Shown: positions 34,141 through 41,967 of the stretch, piece by piece
Position numbering within the stretch: the stretch's first letter is position 1
Layout: every line of letters begins with the position of its first letter
Assembly (NCBI RefSeq): GCF_028823665.1
Contig: NZ_JAPEHV010000008.1
Coordinates: 1 to 64,000 of the forward strand
Origin: Microbacterium sp. C7(2022)
GTDB taxonomy: Bacteria; Actinomycetota; Actinomycetes; Actinomycetales; Microbacteriaceae
Length of the DNA: 64,000 nucleotides
Direction of reading: 5' to 3'
Translations under genes and position numbers: made by a program
The notes under the pieces: generated by a model
Database searches by the model: none
Seen by the model: only the letters and a program-made list of their open reading frames with translations
What the model was told of the DNA's origin: nothing

Positions 34141-35126
34141 GTGTGATGTCCAGGGACGTTGTTGAGTCGGTCGAAGGGTGCGCCGCCAATCGCAGAGTGG
34201 TGTCGGTGGTGGTTGTAGAAGTGGAGCCAGCCGGGCAGCGCCAGGCGTCGTTCGGCCTCTGAACCGTAAAACCTGGCATAGGCCCATCCGTCCCCGAGCG
34301 TGCGGTGGAATCGCTCGATCTTCCCGTTCGTCTGCGGCCGGTAGGGGCGTGTCCGCTTGTGTCGGATGCCGAGCCGAGCGCAGAAGTCCCTCCATGCGTG
34401 GGATCTGTAGGCCGACCCGTTGTCGGATAGGACTCGCTCGACGGTCACGCCTCGTTCGGCGAACCAGTCCACGGCGCGTTCGAGAACTCCCACCGCTGTT
34501 CTCGCCTGCTCATCCGACCAGATTTCTGCGTATGCGACGCGGGAGTGGTCGTCGATGACTGTGTGAACGAACGCCGTTCCGGTGCGCGGCTTGTGGTCTT
34601 TTCCTCGTGGTAATCCCGGAGTCGCGAGCTTGTTCCGTGCGCCTTGCTTCCGACCTACGTAACGATGTCCACCGCCGTCGGGGATGTTGCCGAACTTCGT
34701 AACATCGACATGAATCAACGATCCCGGATGAGGATGCTCATATCGCCGCAATGGCTCGCCAGTGACACGATCGATATGCGAGAGGCGGTTCACGCGGCAA
34801 CGGACGAGGACCGCGTGAACAGTCGACGTCGAGAGACCAAGTCGTGCAGCGATCTGGGCTGGCCCCAGTCGAAGCCGCCAGCGCAGGTTGATGATCTTCT
34901 TCTTGACATGCTCGGGCGTCCTGTCTGGGATCCGGTGCGGCTTGCTGGAGCGATCCTGCATCCCAAACTCGCCCTCTTCCCGGTAGCGGCCGGCCCATTT
35001 CCGGGCAGTGATCGGGGAAACCATGAACATCTTTGCGGCGATCGTGGCCGGATAGCCGTCTTCGACAATCAGTCGGGCTAACCGGAGACGGGCACGAGGA
35101 GTGAGAAGAGCGTTCGGATGGGTCAT
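34137..35126 (-). CDS. IS481-family transposase 2 (IS5564/Tn5564 type)
   Basis: 329-residue transposase starting MTHPNALLTPRARLRLARLI, with helix-turn-helix ATIAAKMFMVSPITARKWAG and core residues LIHVDVTKFGNIP, RVLSDNGSAYRSH and GKIERFHRTLGD. The ATG at 35126 shares its A with the cmx stop (TGATG), so both come from one mRNA. The stop TAG again derives from the CTAG target: the last sense codon is completed by its C and TAG follows, so the element itself encodes no stop. Confidence 0.9.
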   Translation of the reverse strand: MTHPNALLTPRARLRLARLIVEDGYPATIAAKMFMVSPITARKWAGRYREEGEFGMQDRSSKPHRIPDRTPEHVKKKIINLRWRLRLGPAQIAARLGLSTSTVHAVLVRCRVNRLSHIDRVTGEPLRRYEHPHPGSLIHVDVTKFGNIPDGGGHRYVGRKQGARNKLATPGLPRGKDHKPRTGTAFVHTVIDDHSRVAYAEIWSDEQARTAVGVLERAVDWFAERGVTVERVLSDNGSAYRSHAWRDFCARLGIRHKRTRPYRPQTNGKIERFHRTLGDGWAYARFYGSEAERRLALPGWLHFYNHHRHHSAIGGAPFDRLNNVPGHHT

Positions 35127-36301
35127 CAATTGGCCTCCGCCGCGGTCTTCGTGAGCGCGCGTCCGGTGAGAAGCATGATGGCGAGAGCGATCGCTGTCAG
35201 CACCGAGGCGACCCAAACCGGCGCGAGCAGCCCCAGCCCGGTCGCGAGCCCGAACGCACCAAGCACAGGCCCCGCGGCAGCTCCGATATTCAATGCTGCG
35301 GTTGCGTACGAACCGCCCATCGTTGGCGCACCCGATGCTGCATACAGCACACGCGTGATCAGAGTACTGCCGACGCCGAACGACAGGAAGCCCTGAACGA
35401 GGACGAGGACGATAAGCGCAACGGGATGAGATGCGACCACTGCCAACACGATCCAGCCCGTCAGCAACAGCGGTCCGCCGACTGCGAGCACGAGGCCAGG
35501 TCGTTGATCTGATAGTCGTCCTGCGATCGTGACGCCAAGGAACGATCCGATGCCGAACATCACCAGCGCGACGGACACCCACGCTTCGGCCAAGCCCGCG
35601 GTCTCGGTCACGACGGGTGCCAGGAAGGTGAATGCCGCAAAGGTCCCTCCGTTGATCAGCGCTCCGAGTGCCATGGCCAGGATGAGCCGCGGCATCGCCA
35701 ACTGGCTGAGCTCGGCACGGAGCCTTGGTGAGGTCGCGCTAGTCGCGCTCCGACCAACATTGTTCGTGACGCCCCGAATGACTCCAACGGCCGCGGGAAT
35801 ACAGAGGATGGCGATCGCCCAGAACGTCGTTCGCCAGCCCAGCGCTGTGCCGAGCAGTGCCCCGGCGGGGACGCCCACGACGGTTGCGATCGTCGTGCCG
35901 GAGAGCAGGATCGACAGTGCACGCCCCTTCTGGTTCGCTGGCACGAGGGTAGTGGCCGTGCTCAGTGCTACGGCGAGGAATCCTGCGTTTGCGAGAGCGC
36001 TGAGCACCCGGGTGATGAGCAGGAGAGAGAACACTGGTGTCATCGCTCCGATGACGTGGCTTCCCGCGAACACGAGAAGGCAAACGATCAATGTGAGCCG
36101 CGGTGGCCAACTGCGAGCGAATGCCGCCATCACTGGCGCGCCGACGACCATACCGACCGCGAATGCGGAGGTCAGCAGGCCTGCAGTGCCGACCGAGACG
36201 TCAAGTTCGGTCGCGATCGCGGGGAGCAATCCCGCGAGCATGAATTCTGAAGTGCCCATGACGAAGACCGCCAGGGCAAGCATGTAGAGAGCAAAAGGCA
36301 T
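35126..36301 (-). CDS. cmx: Chloramphenicol exporter Cmx
   Basis: 391-residue MFS exporter beginning MPFALYMLALAVFVMGTSEF, with AGLLTSAFAVGMVVGAPVMA and the C-terminal GSTLITRVLYAASGAPTMGG. I recognise it as the Cmx of corynebacterial Tn5564. Twelve predicted helices; exports chloramphenicol in exchange for protons. A conserved leader block and a GCCCAC/GTGGGC hairpin (36378-36398 region) lie upstream, which may mediate drug-inducible translation. Confidence 0.92.
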   Translation of the reverse strand: MPFALYMLALAVFVMGTSEFMLAGLLPAIATELDVSVGTAGLLTSAFAVGMVVGAPVMAAFARSWPPRLTLIVCLLVFAGSHVIGAMTPVFSLLLITRVLSALANAGFLAVALSTATTLVPANQKGRALSILLSGTTIATVVGVPAGALLGTALGWRTTFWAIAILCIPAAVGVIRGVTNNVGRSATSATSPRLRAELSQLAMPRLILAMALGALINGGTFAAFTFLAPVVTETAGLAEAWVSVALVMFGIGSFLGVTIAGRLSDQRPGLVLAVGGPLLLTGWIVLAVVASHPVALIVLVLVQGFLSFGVGSTLITRVLYAASGAPTMGGSYATAALNIGAAAGPVLGAFGLATGLGLLAPVWVASVLTAIALAIMLLTGRALTKTAAEAN

Positions 36302-36414
36302 CGAGTACTCCGAGGTGTGAGATCAAGAAATGGTTCTTCTTGTCACCACGGCCAGTGCCCCGGGTACGCCAGAAATACGCCCACACAGATCGTGGGCGTC
36401 GTAACTAGTGGTTC

Positions 36415-36474
36415 AAGGGGCTGGCGGTGTGACCGACAACCCCTGACCTGTCTGATTCGGGACTCGACATGCCC
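36415..36474 (-). promoter_or_regulatory. Conserved leader/promoter block of cmx
   Basis: Counterpart of 30269-30330, including AGGGG/CCCCT arms and the shared CATGTCGAG stretch. Function inferred from conservation only. Confidence 0.55.
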
Positions 36475-36835
36475 CAAACTCTACATGCCTTCAATGGTGA
36501 GCGGTCTGGACAGATGCTTCTTGAATCAGCACGGTGTCATTGCGCGCGGGGGCAGAACAACGTCCCTGGACATCACATCTAGACGCGCGGTCGGACCACA
36601 ACTGGCTCGCGGTATATGGTCTGGACGTTGTTTCCCATCTGAGTAGCGACCGTTGGGTGTATCCCGGGCCCCTCCCCTCGCGGATCTAACGCACCTCTGC
36701 ACCGAACCGTACGACGCGGGTGCCCGCGGTGTTCTCGCCTTCGATGGTGCCGTCTTCCGCGGAGTAGCGGATGAGCGGCATGTCGACGGAGCCTGACCCG
36801 ATTCCCCGGACGGTTCGGGTAGATCGCACTCGAGG

Positions 36836-37018
36836 CTCTGCCGCTATCTTGCGGCCGGCGGCTTCCACATCGACAACTACCTCGCGGCGGGGCTTCTGCA
36901 CCAGGTGGATGCCGTCACCTCGTGGCTCGCCATCGGCGGAGTGCAGGCGGCCATCGGTCTGGTGTTAGTCGTCACAGCCCTGTGCCGTGGCAAGCGCATT
37001 CTGAGCAGCGAAAGCTAA
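36836..37018 (+). pseudogene. Remnant of a membrane protein (C-terminal part)
   Basis: An open frame without a start codon reads LCRYLAAGGFHIDNYLAAGL ... GGVQAAIGLVLVVTALCRGK and stops at TAA 37018; the last part is a membrane helix. It looks like the tail of a truncated membrane protein. I do not recognise the family. The remaining DNA from 36583 to 37107 shows nothing else. Confidence 0.35.
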
Positions 37019-37152
37019 TCGAACGCTTTCAAGAGAGGCGCGGCTTGTAACAGTGGGAGCGACAAACAGCGCCGCGGAAATGCGGCCTCTTAACACCGCG
37101 ATTCACACGCGTGCCAGGTCCGGCACTGTGCAGTGTCCGTTTGTCGATCCCC

Positions 37153-38718
37153 AAACGAACGCCAGGTCCTTAGATTGCTTCGTGCACCAGCTGACCGTCG
37201 CCGCTGACCGTCACGCTCGTGAGGTCCACCTTCGCGTCGTCGCCGATCGTGACACCCGTGAGGTCCACCTTCCCGCCGTCGCCGATCGTCGCAGCCCCGA
37301 AGTCCACCCTCCCGGCGTCGCTGATCGTGACACCCGTGAGGTCCACCTTCCCGCCGTCGCTAATCGTTGCACCCTTAAGGTTCACCTCCCCGCCGGTGAC
37401 AGTCGTCCACATGAGGTCCACCAGCCCGCCATCGATCGTCGCGCCCTCAAGGATCACCTGCGCGTCGTTCATCGTCGTGACCGTGAGGTTCACCTGCCCG
37501 TCGTCGATGATCGTTGCACCCTCAAGGTTCACCTCCCCGCCGGTGACAGTCGTCCACATGAGGTCCACCTTCCCGCCGTCGCTGATCGTCGCATCCTTAA
37601 GGTTCACCCACCCGCGGTTGATCGTTGCAACCCCAAGGTCTACGCGCCCGCTGTCGCTGATCGTTGCACCCTCAAGGTCCACCCGTCCGCCCGGTCCGAC
37701 CGTCGCGCCCGCGAGCTGCATACGCCCGGAGCCGCTGACCGTCGCACCCTGGAGGCCAATACGGAAATCGATGTGCGCATCTGAGAGGTCGATGCGTCGG
37801 TCATGCCAGTGCGGCGCTGCCTGTCCGGCGAGGTGGTTTCTGATGACGGTATAGCCGGCTTGCTTGACGGAGATCTCCTGCGCGGTGGTGCGTTGCGCGG
37901 CGTGACGTTCTTCACGCGAAAGCGTGTCCAACTGTTCTTGAGTGAGGGGAACGAGCATGTCGTCGGTGCGCGGGGCGCGGAGGTATCCGGTGAGGACTTC
38001 GATGCACACCTGTACCTCCTCGGGCTTCTCGAAGGCGTGCCAGTCGTCTGCGAGGGCGCCGAGGGCGAAGAGGGCTGCTTGCCGGTTGACGGGTGCGGGA
38101 TCGCTGAGGAGCTTCACGGTGGTCACGAACCGTTCCCGCAGCGCCCGCTCGGTATCGATGCGCCTTTGGACGTCGACCTCAACTTGACGTGCGCGTTCGC
38201 GCGCCTGGTCGTCGACGAGGCGCTGACGGTCCCGTTCTGCTGCTTCGAGCTCTTGACGGTGACGGGACAGGCTGAGGCCGACACCGACGACCGCGATCGT
38301 CCCGCCAAGCCCGAAGAGCACAACGTTCGCGGCGGGCCCCAGAAACGCTGCACGCGCGCTCTCATCCAGCGTGGGGAACCAGTGCGCTAGGAGTCGATCG
38401 GGAACTTTCACGAGCAGGATCGCGCCGCCGATGATGTAAAGGACGACGCCGACGGTCACCCATACGCCGAACCGACGCCACAACGGCGGCCGCGACGGCG
38501 GGGCTGCCTCGATCTCAGCCGGGGTTTGCGGGTCCTGTGCGTCGGGTTGTGCGTCCACAGCCCGATTGTGGGGCATCCCGGCTCGGGTGCGCGAGCGTGA
38601 TTACGGACGCGCCTGCAGGGCGCGTGTGCGGCGGGCGAGGCGTTGCCGGCAGACGGGTGAGCACGTGCGACGTGGACGCCCGTTCGCAGCTTGCTCGATG
38701 GGTGCTCCGAGGATCCCC
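37153..38718. mobile_element. 1566-bp insert with 7-bp GATCCCC direct repeats
   Basis: Compared with copy A, 1566 bp are inserted after GATCCCC (37146-37152), and GATCCCC recurs at 38712-38718. The only gene is the beta-helix protein. No transposase and no terminal inverted repeats were found, so the mobilising mechanism is unknown; site-specific recombination at a 7-bp core or trans-mobilisation are possible. Confidence 0.65.
37170..38576 (-). CDS. Membrane-anchored coiled-coil protein with beta-helix repeat domain
   Basis: 468 residues: a Pro-rich cytoplasmic N-terminus; two membrane helices (WVTVGVVLYIIGGAILLV and NVVLFGLGGTIAVVGVGLSL, about residues 38-105); a charged coiled coil with RQELEAAERDRQRLVDDQAR; a helical segment (NRQAALFALGALADDW); and from about residue 265 at least 16 short repeats of the type GGKVDLxGATISD, which should form a pentapeptide-like or beta-helical stack. 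The layout recalls actinobacterial pentapeptide-repeat membrane proteins. The function is unknown. The repeats make the DNA look tandemly repeated, but the frame is intact. Confidence 0.75.
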   Translation of the reverse strand: MPHNRAVDAQPDAQDPQTPAEIEAAPPSRPPLWRRFGVWVTVGVVLYIIGGAILLVKVPDRLLAHWFPTLDESARAAFLGPAANVVLFGLGGTIAVVGVGLSLSRHRQELEAAERDRQRLVDDQARERARQVEVDVQRRIDTERALRERFVTTVKLLSDPAPVNRQAALFALGALADDWHAFEKPEEVQVCIEVLTGYLRAPRTDDMLVPLTQEQLDTLSREERHAAQRTTAQEISVKQAGYTVIRNHLAGQAAPHWHDRRIDLSDAHIDFRIGLQGATVSGSGRMQLAGATVGPGGRVDLEGATISDSGRVDLGVATINRGWVNLKDATISDGGKVDLMWTTVTGGEVNLEGATIIDDGQVNLTVTTMNDAQVILEGATIDGGLVDLMWTTVTGGEVNLKGATISDGGKVDLTGVTISDAGRVDFGAATIGDGGKVDLTGVTIGDDAKVDLTSVTVSGDGQLVHEAI

Positions 38719-38857
38719 TTGCGGTCACATATGGCAGCCCTTCCCGAACTCACGTTCGACCCACCCGATGAGGGCTTCGGCCAGTGGCCGTTACGGGGGG
38801 GTTCGGCGGTTCCATCGCCCGGCGTATTGAGTGCTGATCCACGTCGGCGCCGGCCGT

Positions 38858-38880
38858 GCCGTAAACGATCGTTTCCGGGC
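38858..38880 (+). repeat. AAACGATCGTTT boundary motif, copy 4
   Basis: Core AAACGATCGTTT preceded by GCCGT and followed by CCGGGC, at the end of long repeat copy B. Confidence 0.7.
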
Positions 38881-39000
38881 GAGGATGCGTGTCGATCGGC
38901 GCGACCGTCGATGCAGAAGGCCCGATCTCCACCTCCCGGATGAGACGGCCCCGCCTTCGGACGGAGGCTCGCGCCACCTCACTTCGTTAGCGTGGACCTT

Positions 39001-39135
39001 ATGAACGATCTGCCGCTCTTCTTGCTGCTGCTTATGCCAGGCCTCATCGGAACTGTCACCGCTGCGGTGCTTGCACCGAAGTTGAACCGGCAGTGGCGAG
39101 AGCGCCGAGAGGCCGCGGCGAGCCGGAACACCTGA
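39001..39135 (+). CDS. Small single-span membrane protein
   Basis: 44 residues: MNDLPLFLLLLMPGLIGTVT is a membrane helix and the tail is basic (NRQWRERREAAASRN). No family recognised. Composition fits a real small membrane protein more than a chance frame, but there is no ribosome binding site, so translation would have to be leaderless. Confidence 0.4.
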   Translation: MNDLPLFLLLLMPGLIGTVTAAVLAPKLNRQWRERREAAASRNT

Positions 39136-39212
39136 TCCGCCGTCCGGCTATGCCGCGAACGACGTTCTGCTCACGATTGTTCGCGGTGGGCGCTGCCGAG
39201 TCAATCAAGCGT

Positions 39213-39236
39213 GCCATAAACGATCGTTTTCGGCGG
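39213..39236 (+). repeat. AAACGATCGTTT boundary motif, copy 5
   Basis: Core AAACGATCGTTTT flanked by GCCAT and CGGCGG, between the small membrane ORF and the next hypothetical gene. Confidence 0.7.
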
Positions 39237-39367
39237 GCGGCCTCGACGTCATGCATTGCGACGTCGTCAGTCATCAACGCTTGCACGCAGATGGATTCCA
39301 TCGCCCGAGCGAGAAGCTGAGGGTGTCGCGACTAGGTGTGCAACGTCTATACGTTGGCTTCGTGAAG

Positions 39368-39745
39368 ATGACATACCGCACGGCGCTCACCATCAGTGCT
39401 GAGGTGGAGGGTCAGGCCTCTGGCGACCGTGTCGAGGGTGATCCTCGGGGAATACTCGCCGCGCTCGAGCGCATCTGGGAGGTGATCGATGGGGCGCGAA
39501 GAGCGCAGAAGCCACGCGGTGGCGAGCTAGCAGACGATGCTCCGTTTGAGGTCGCAATCGAACCTGCGGATCTGCCCTTCATCCTCCAGAGATTGGAGGA
39601 GGGCAACGCCGTTGAGCTCGAGATATTGGCTGAGGAGAACCTCCACCCGCAAACGCGGCGCGAGCAGGAAGAGAGTCTGGATCTGGGGCGGTCAGCGGTC
39701 GCGGAAGTCCGCCGGCTCATCGCCGAAGCAAAAATGGATGGGTGA
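39368..39745 (+). CDS. Hypothetical protein
   Basis: 125-residue acidic, helical soluble protein (MTYRTALTISAEVEGQ ... VRRLIAEAKMDG) with no domain I recognise. GTG 39362 two codons earlier is an equally good start, and a TATACGTT about 20 bp upstream could be a -10 box. The high-GC codon use fits the host. Confidence 0.5.
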   Translation: MTYRTALTISAEVEGQASGDRVEGDPRGILAALERIWEVIDGARRAQKPRGGELADDAPFEVAIEPADLPFILQRLEEGNAVELEILAEENLHPQTRREQEESLDLGRSAVAEVRRLIAEAKMDG

Positions 39746-40125
39746 GGCGACCTCCAGATGCGGCGGCTGTGCCGGCTCGTTGAGGCCTAGGCAGTGCGAG
39801 CGCAGCAGCTCGGCCCGCGATGTGGTGTAGGAGCGCCGCGCGTTTCCTCGGATTACCCCCCGGTGCGTTCTCCGCGCGCGTGTCGGCCCCGCCGTGTGAC
39901 TGTTGCAGGCATGTGGCGGCATTCTTGCTGAGATACGTGGCGGCAAGGGCCGTCCATCCAGGAACGACACTGTCCGCAAGCTGGGGCCAGCAACGGCGTC
40001 GGCCGTTAACACCTCTTGGCAGACCTGGATAGGGAACAATGGGAAGGCATCCAAAGCAAGCGTGCTCAACAAGCGGACGGCCGTTCTGAAGCAGTATCCA
40101 CCGCGTTGTTAGGACGGAGAGCCAG
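39746..40125. other. Intergenic stretch without a recognisable gene
   Basis: 380 bp with no convincing coding frame. The inverse complement frames overlapping the two flanking hypotheticals are shadows. The end has GGACGGAGAG, usable as ribosome binding site for the next gene. Confidence 0.5.
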
Positions 40126-40701
40126 ATGAGAAGCTCCGAGATTTCTTTGATGGAGAGCCTCCGATACGAAGGGCGCACCATCATTGAAGGACACTCCACT
40201 AAGAAGTATGCATGGGGTTCGCTCCATTGGCCCGAGCTGAAGGCTGACGAATGGGGAACGCTCCCTGACGGCCGCGAAGTCTGGGACGTGTTGGACGAGG
40301 GAGAGTTACGCACACTTCAGACAACATGGATCAAGGTCGAGAACACGGGGGTCTATGGAGACATGCTCTGGTCCGGGTCGATGATGACAGCGTTCGTGTC
40401 GAGCCGGTTCGCGTCGGTAATCCAGAACGCCGGGTTCAGGGGATTCCAACTTCTTCCATTGGAAGTACAGCCGAAGCGCGGTGAGCGCTTCACTGGATAC
40501 TCGCTACTACTCCCGGACAACAACAATCCAGATGCAGCCATCCGCTCGTTTCCATACCCGTATCGCCCGACGGCGGCCCTCGACGTTTCTGCTGAGGTAA
40601 TGAATGCACTCACCGAAGCTGGGGCGACCGACTTTCATGCAGAGCCTGCATCCAACCGAGCGCAAGCGCAGATCGAATCGGCGCGCGAAGAATTGGCGTA
40701 G
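40126..40701 (+). CDS. Hypothetical protein, Imm11-like in style
   Basis: 191-residue soluble protein (MRSSEISLMESLRYEGRTII ... QIESAREELA). Aromatic-rich middle (YAWGSLHWPELKADEWGTLP) and FRGFQLLPLEV recall small immunity-type proteins such as the Imm11 group, but this is only an impression. No toxin gene is adjacent. Lower GC and different codon use from the neighbours suggest separate acquisition. Good ribosome binding site GGACGGAGAG before the ATG. Confidence 0.55.
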   Translation: MRSSEISLMESLRYEGRTIIEGHSTKKYAWGSLHWPELKADEWGTLPDGREVWDVLDEGELRTLQTTWIKVENTGVYGDMLWSGSMMTAFVSSRFASVIQNAGFRGFQLLPLEVQPKRGERFTGYSLLLPDNNNPDAAIRSFPYPYRPTAALDVSAEVMNALTEAGATDFHAEPASNRAQAQIESAREELA

Positions 40702-40880
40702 CAGTTGAGGCTGCGGAGGTCCTCGAAGAGTCGCAGGCAAATCGATTGGACTCTACGAAGGCCTCTTGAGTTCTTGGCACATTCAGCATCTTCCAGACAC
40801 TCGCGGGAAGGTTCCTTTTCGCAATTGTGTTGGGCAGCAGCATCTGACCTGGATCGTGTCAGATTAGTGGCTCTTCGGAA

Positions 40881-41286
40881 TCAAGAGTGTAGGTGAGGTC
40901 TGAAGCCGCCGGCTTCGAGCAGCGATCTCGCGATGTAGTGGGCGAGGTTGCGGAAGCCGAGTGCGGAGCCGCGGAGGTGTTCGAGGCGGCCGTTGATCGC
41001 TTCGGTCGGCCCGTTGCTGGTGCCGGGTCGGTCGAAGAACGCGAGGACGTCCGCAGCGCGCTGCTTCAACGTCCGCCCGAGTCGGCGAATCTCGGTGAGA
41101 GCGGCGGGGACGCCGCTGCTGACGGCGTCGATCACTGCGCGCATCATCTCCTTCGCCTTGGTCTTGTCGGGTTCGCGGTAGGCGGCGACGATGCGCTGGT
41201 AGATGCCCCAGGTCGCTTCGACTTCGATGTGTTCCTCGACGGCGAATACCGCGTCGAGTCGGGCGTGGCGGAGAGCTTTGCACTAC
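40881..41286 (-). pseudogene. ISL3-family transposase, C-terminal remnant
   Basis: The reading frame from about 41286 down to 40881 gives the ISL3-type catalytic end: ARLDAVFAVEEHIEVEATWG, then PGTSNGPTEAINGRLEHLRG with the catalytic Glu, and ALGFRNLAHYIARSLLEAGG. The N-terminal two thirds and the left end are missing; similarity breaks at about 41286. It sits 100 bp from the tRNA-Ala remnant at the island border. Confidence 0.85.
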
Positions 41287-41386
41287 CGGTTGAGGCAGTG
41301 AGCCGGAGACCCGAAGTTTCGTGCGCCTCAGGTGCGCCCCGACGGATCCAGAAATAACCTCCAACCGGGCGTAATGTGGCCTCTTG

Positions 41387-41434
41387 ACCTGCTTTGCAAG
41401 CAGGATGTCAGGAGTTCGAATCTCCTAGGCTCCA
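41387..41434 (+). pseudogene. 3' half of tRNA-Ala(TGC): island attachment-site remnant
   Basis: Contains the anticodon arm CCTGC-TTTGCAA-GCAGG (anticodon TGC), variable loop, T arm AGGAG-TTCGAAT-CTCCT, acceptor strand AGGCTCC and discriminator A. The D arm and 5' acceptor strand are absent: upstream bases cannot pair with AGGCTCC. Only the 3' part of a tRNA is what tRNA-targeting integrases duplicate, so this marks the right end of the island; the intact gene should lie beyond the left end. Confidence 0.88.
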
Positions 41435-41439
41435 CAAAG

Positions 41440-41463
41440 AAGCCCGGTAAAACGGGCTTTTTT
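41440..41463 (+). terminator. Terminator after tRNA-Ala
   Basis: AAGCCCG (41440-41446) / CGGGCTT (41453-41459) stem followed by TTTT. It belongs to the tRNA transcription unit and shows that core DNA resumes here. Confidence 0.85.
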
Positions 41464-41471
41464 CGTACCCG

Positions 41472-41957
41472 CTAGGCTTCGGCTGAGATATCCGCCACCG
41501 TCGCATCGAATGCCGCGATCAGCGCGTCGGCGTCGACGAAGAGACTGTAGCCGTGCGCTCCGGCGCCCATGGCGATTCTTTTGCCGACGATCGAGTCGTC
41601 AGCGTAGACCGGCCACGCGTGGGTGCTCCCGATGGGAACGATCGTTCCTCGCTCATAGCCGGTGGCAGCATGGGCGCGCTGGGGATCAGGCAACTGAAGC
41701 TTGTTCACCCCGACCACGGCGCGCAATTTGGGCCACGAGATCGACCGATCGCCGGGAATCAGCGCGAAGAGGTAAGTGTCGTCGCTGCGCTTGACGACAA
41801 GCGTTTTGACGATGTCTGCGGGCGTGAGCCCGAGAAGAGCGGCAGCCTCGGCCAAACTGTTCGCCGCCGGTCGCTCCCGGATCTCGATGTCGAGTCCGAG
41901 GGCGCCGGCGGCGTCAGTGACACGGTCGAGTCCTGATTCAGCGCCAGGGACCGTCAT
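41472..41957 (-). CDS. YbaK/EbsC-family aminoacyl-tRNA deacylase
   Basis: 161-residue protein of the YbaK/ProX editing family, which hydrolyses mischarged tRNA (often Cys- or Ala-tRNA(Pro)). Marks: ADIVKTLVVKRSDD (catalytic Lys), LIPGDRSISWPKL, GYERGTIVPIGST and a YSLFVDADALI end. ATG 41957 was chosen by family length. First core gene after the island. Confidence 0.82.
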   Translation of the reverse strand: MTVPGAESGLDRVTDAAGALGLDIEIRERPAANSLAEAAALLGLTPADIVKTLVVKRSDDTYLFALIPGDRSISWPKLRAVVGVNKLQLPDPQRAHAATGYERGTIVPIGSTHAWPVYADDSIVGKRIAMGAGAHGYSLFVDADALIAAFDATVADISAEA

Positions 41958-41967
41958 GTTGTCGTGC

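Larger units (their letters stand above)
34141..36578 (-). mobile_element. IS481-type transposon 2 (Tn5564-like) carrying cmx
   Basis: 2438 bp with 22-bp perfect inverted repeats TGTGATGTCCAGGGACGTTG.. at 34142-34163 and its complement at 36556-36577, flanked by CTAG on both sides (34137-34140, 36579-36582). The exporter is followed by the transposase in one operon. The gene content corresponds to the corynebacterial chloramphenicol transposon Tn5564 as I recall it. Looks intact. Confidence 0.9.
37108..38880. repeat. Long repeat, copy B (interrupted by a 1566-bp insert)
   Basis: 37108-37152 matches 8528-8540 plus 9807-9838, and 38719-38880 matches 9839-10005 with small differences. Between the two halves lies the insert with the beta-helix gene; GATCCCC is present at both junctions. 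Confidence 0.8.
1..41434. other. Multidrug and mercury resistance genomic island (right part)
   Basis: This stretch consists almost entirely of recombinases, IS elements, resistance genes and broken genes. It ends abruptly on the 3' half of a tRNA-Ala gene, beyond which the gene order is conserved actinobacterial core. The left end is outside the window. That it is one island is an inference: it is clearly a mosaic, with a Gram-negative-type class 1 integron in the middle and several independently acquired transposons. No single integrase for the whole island can be named; the candidates inside are the zinc-ribbon recombinase (20491-23079) and two serine recombinases. Confidence 0.75.

Noticed and set aside
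35127..35582. N-terminal extension of transposase 2 up to 35582
   Set aside because: Overlaps cmx antisense-free coding in another frame; MTHPNAL at 35126 is the family start and couples to the cmx stop.
37200..37740. Apparent tandem DNA repeats, possibly a CRISPR-like array
   Set aside because: Units are unequal, carry no unique spacers and translate in frame to GGKVDL-type protein repeats.
40881..41147. Intact small transposase gene
   Set aside because: The frame continues upstream into further ISL3 sequence without a start, so it is a remnant rather than a small gene.
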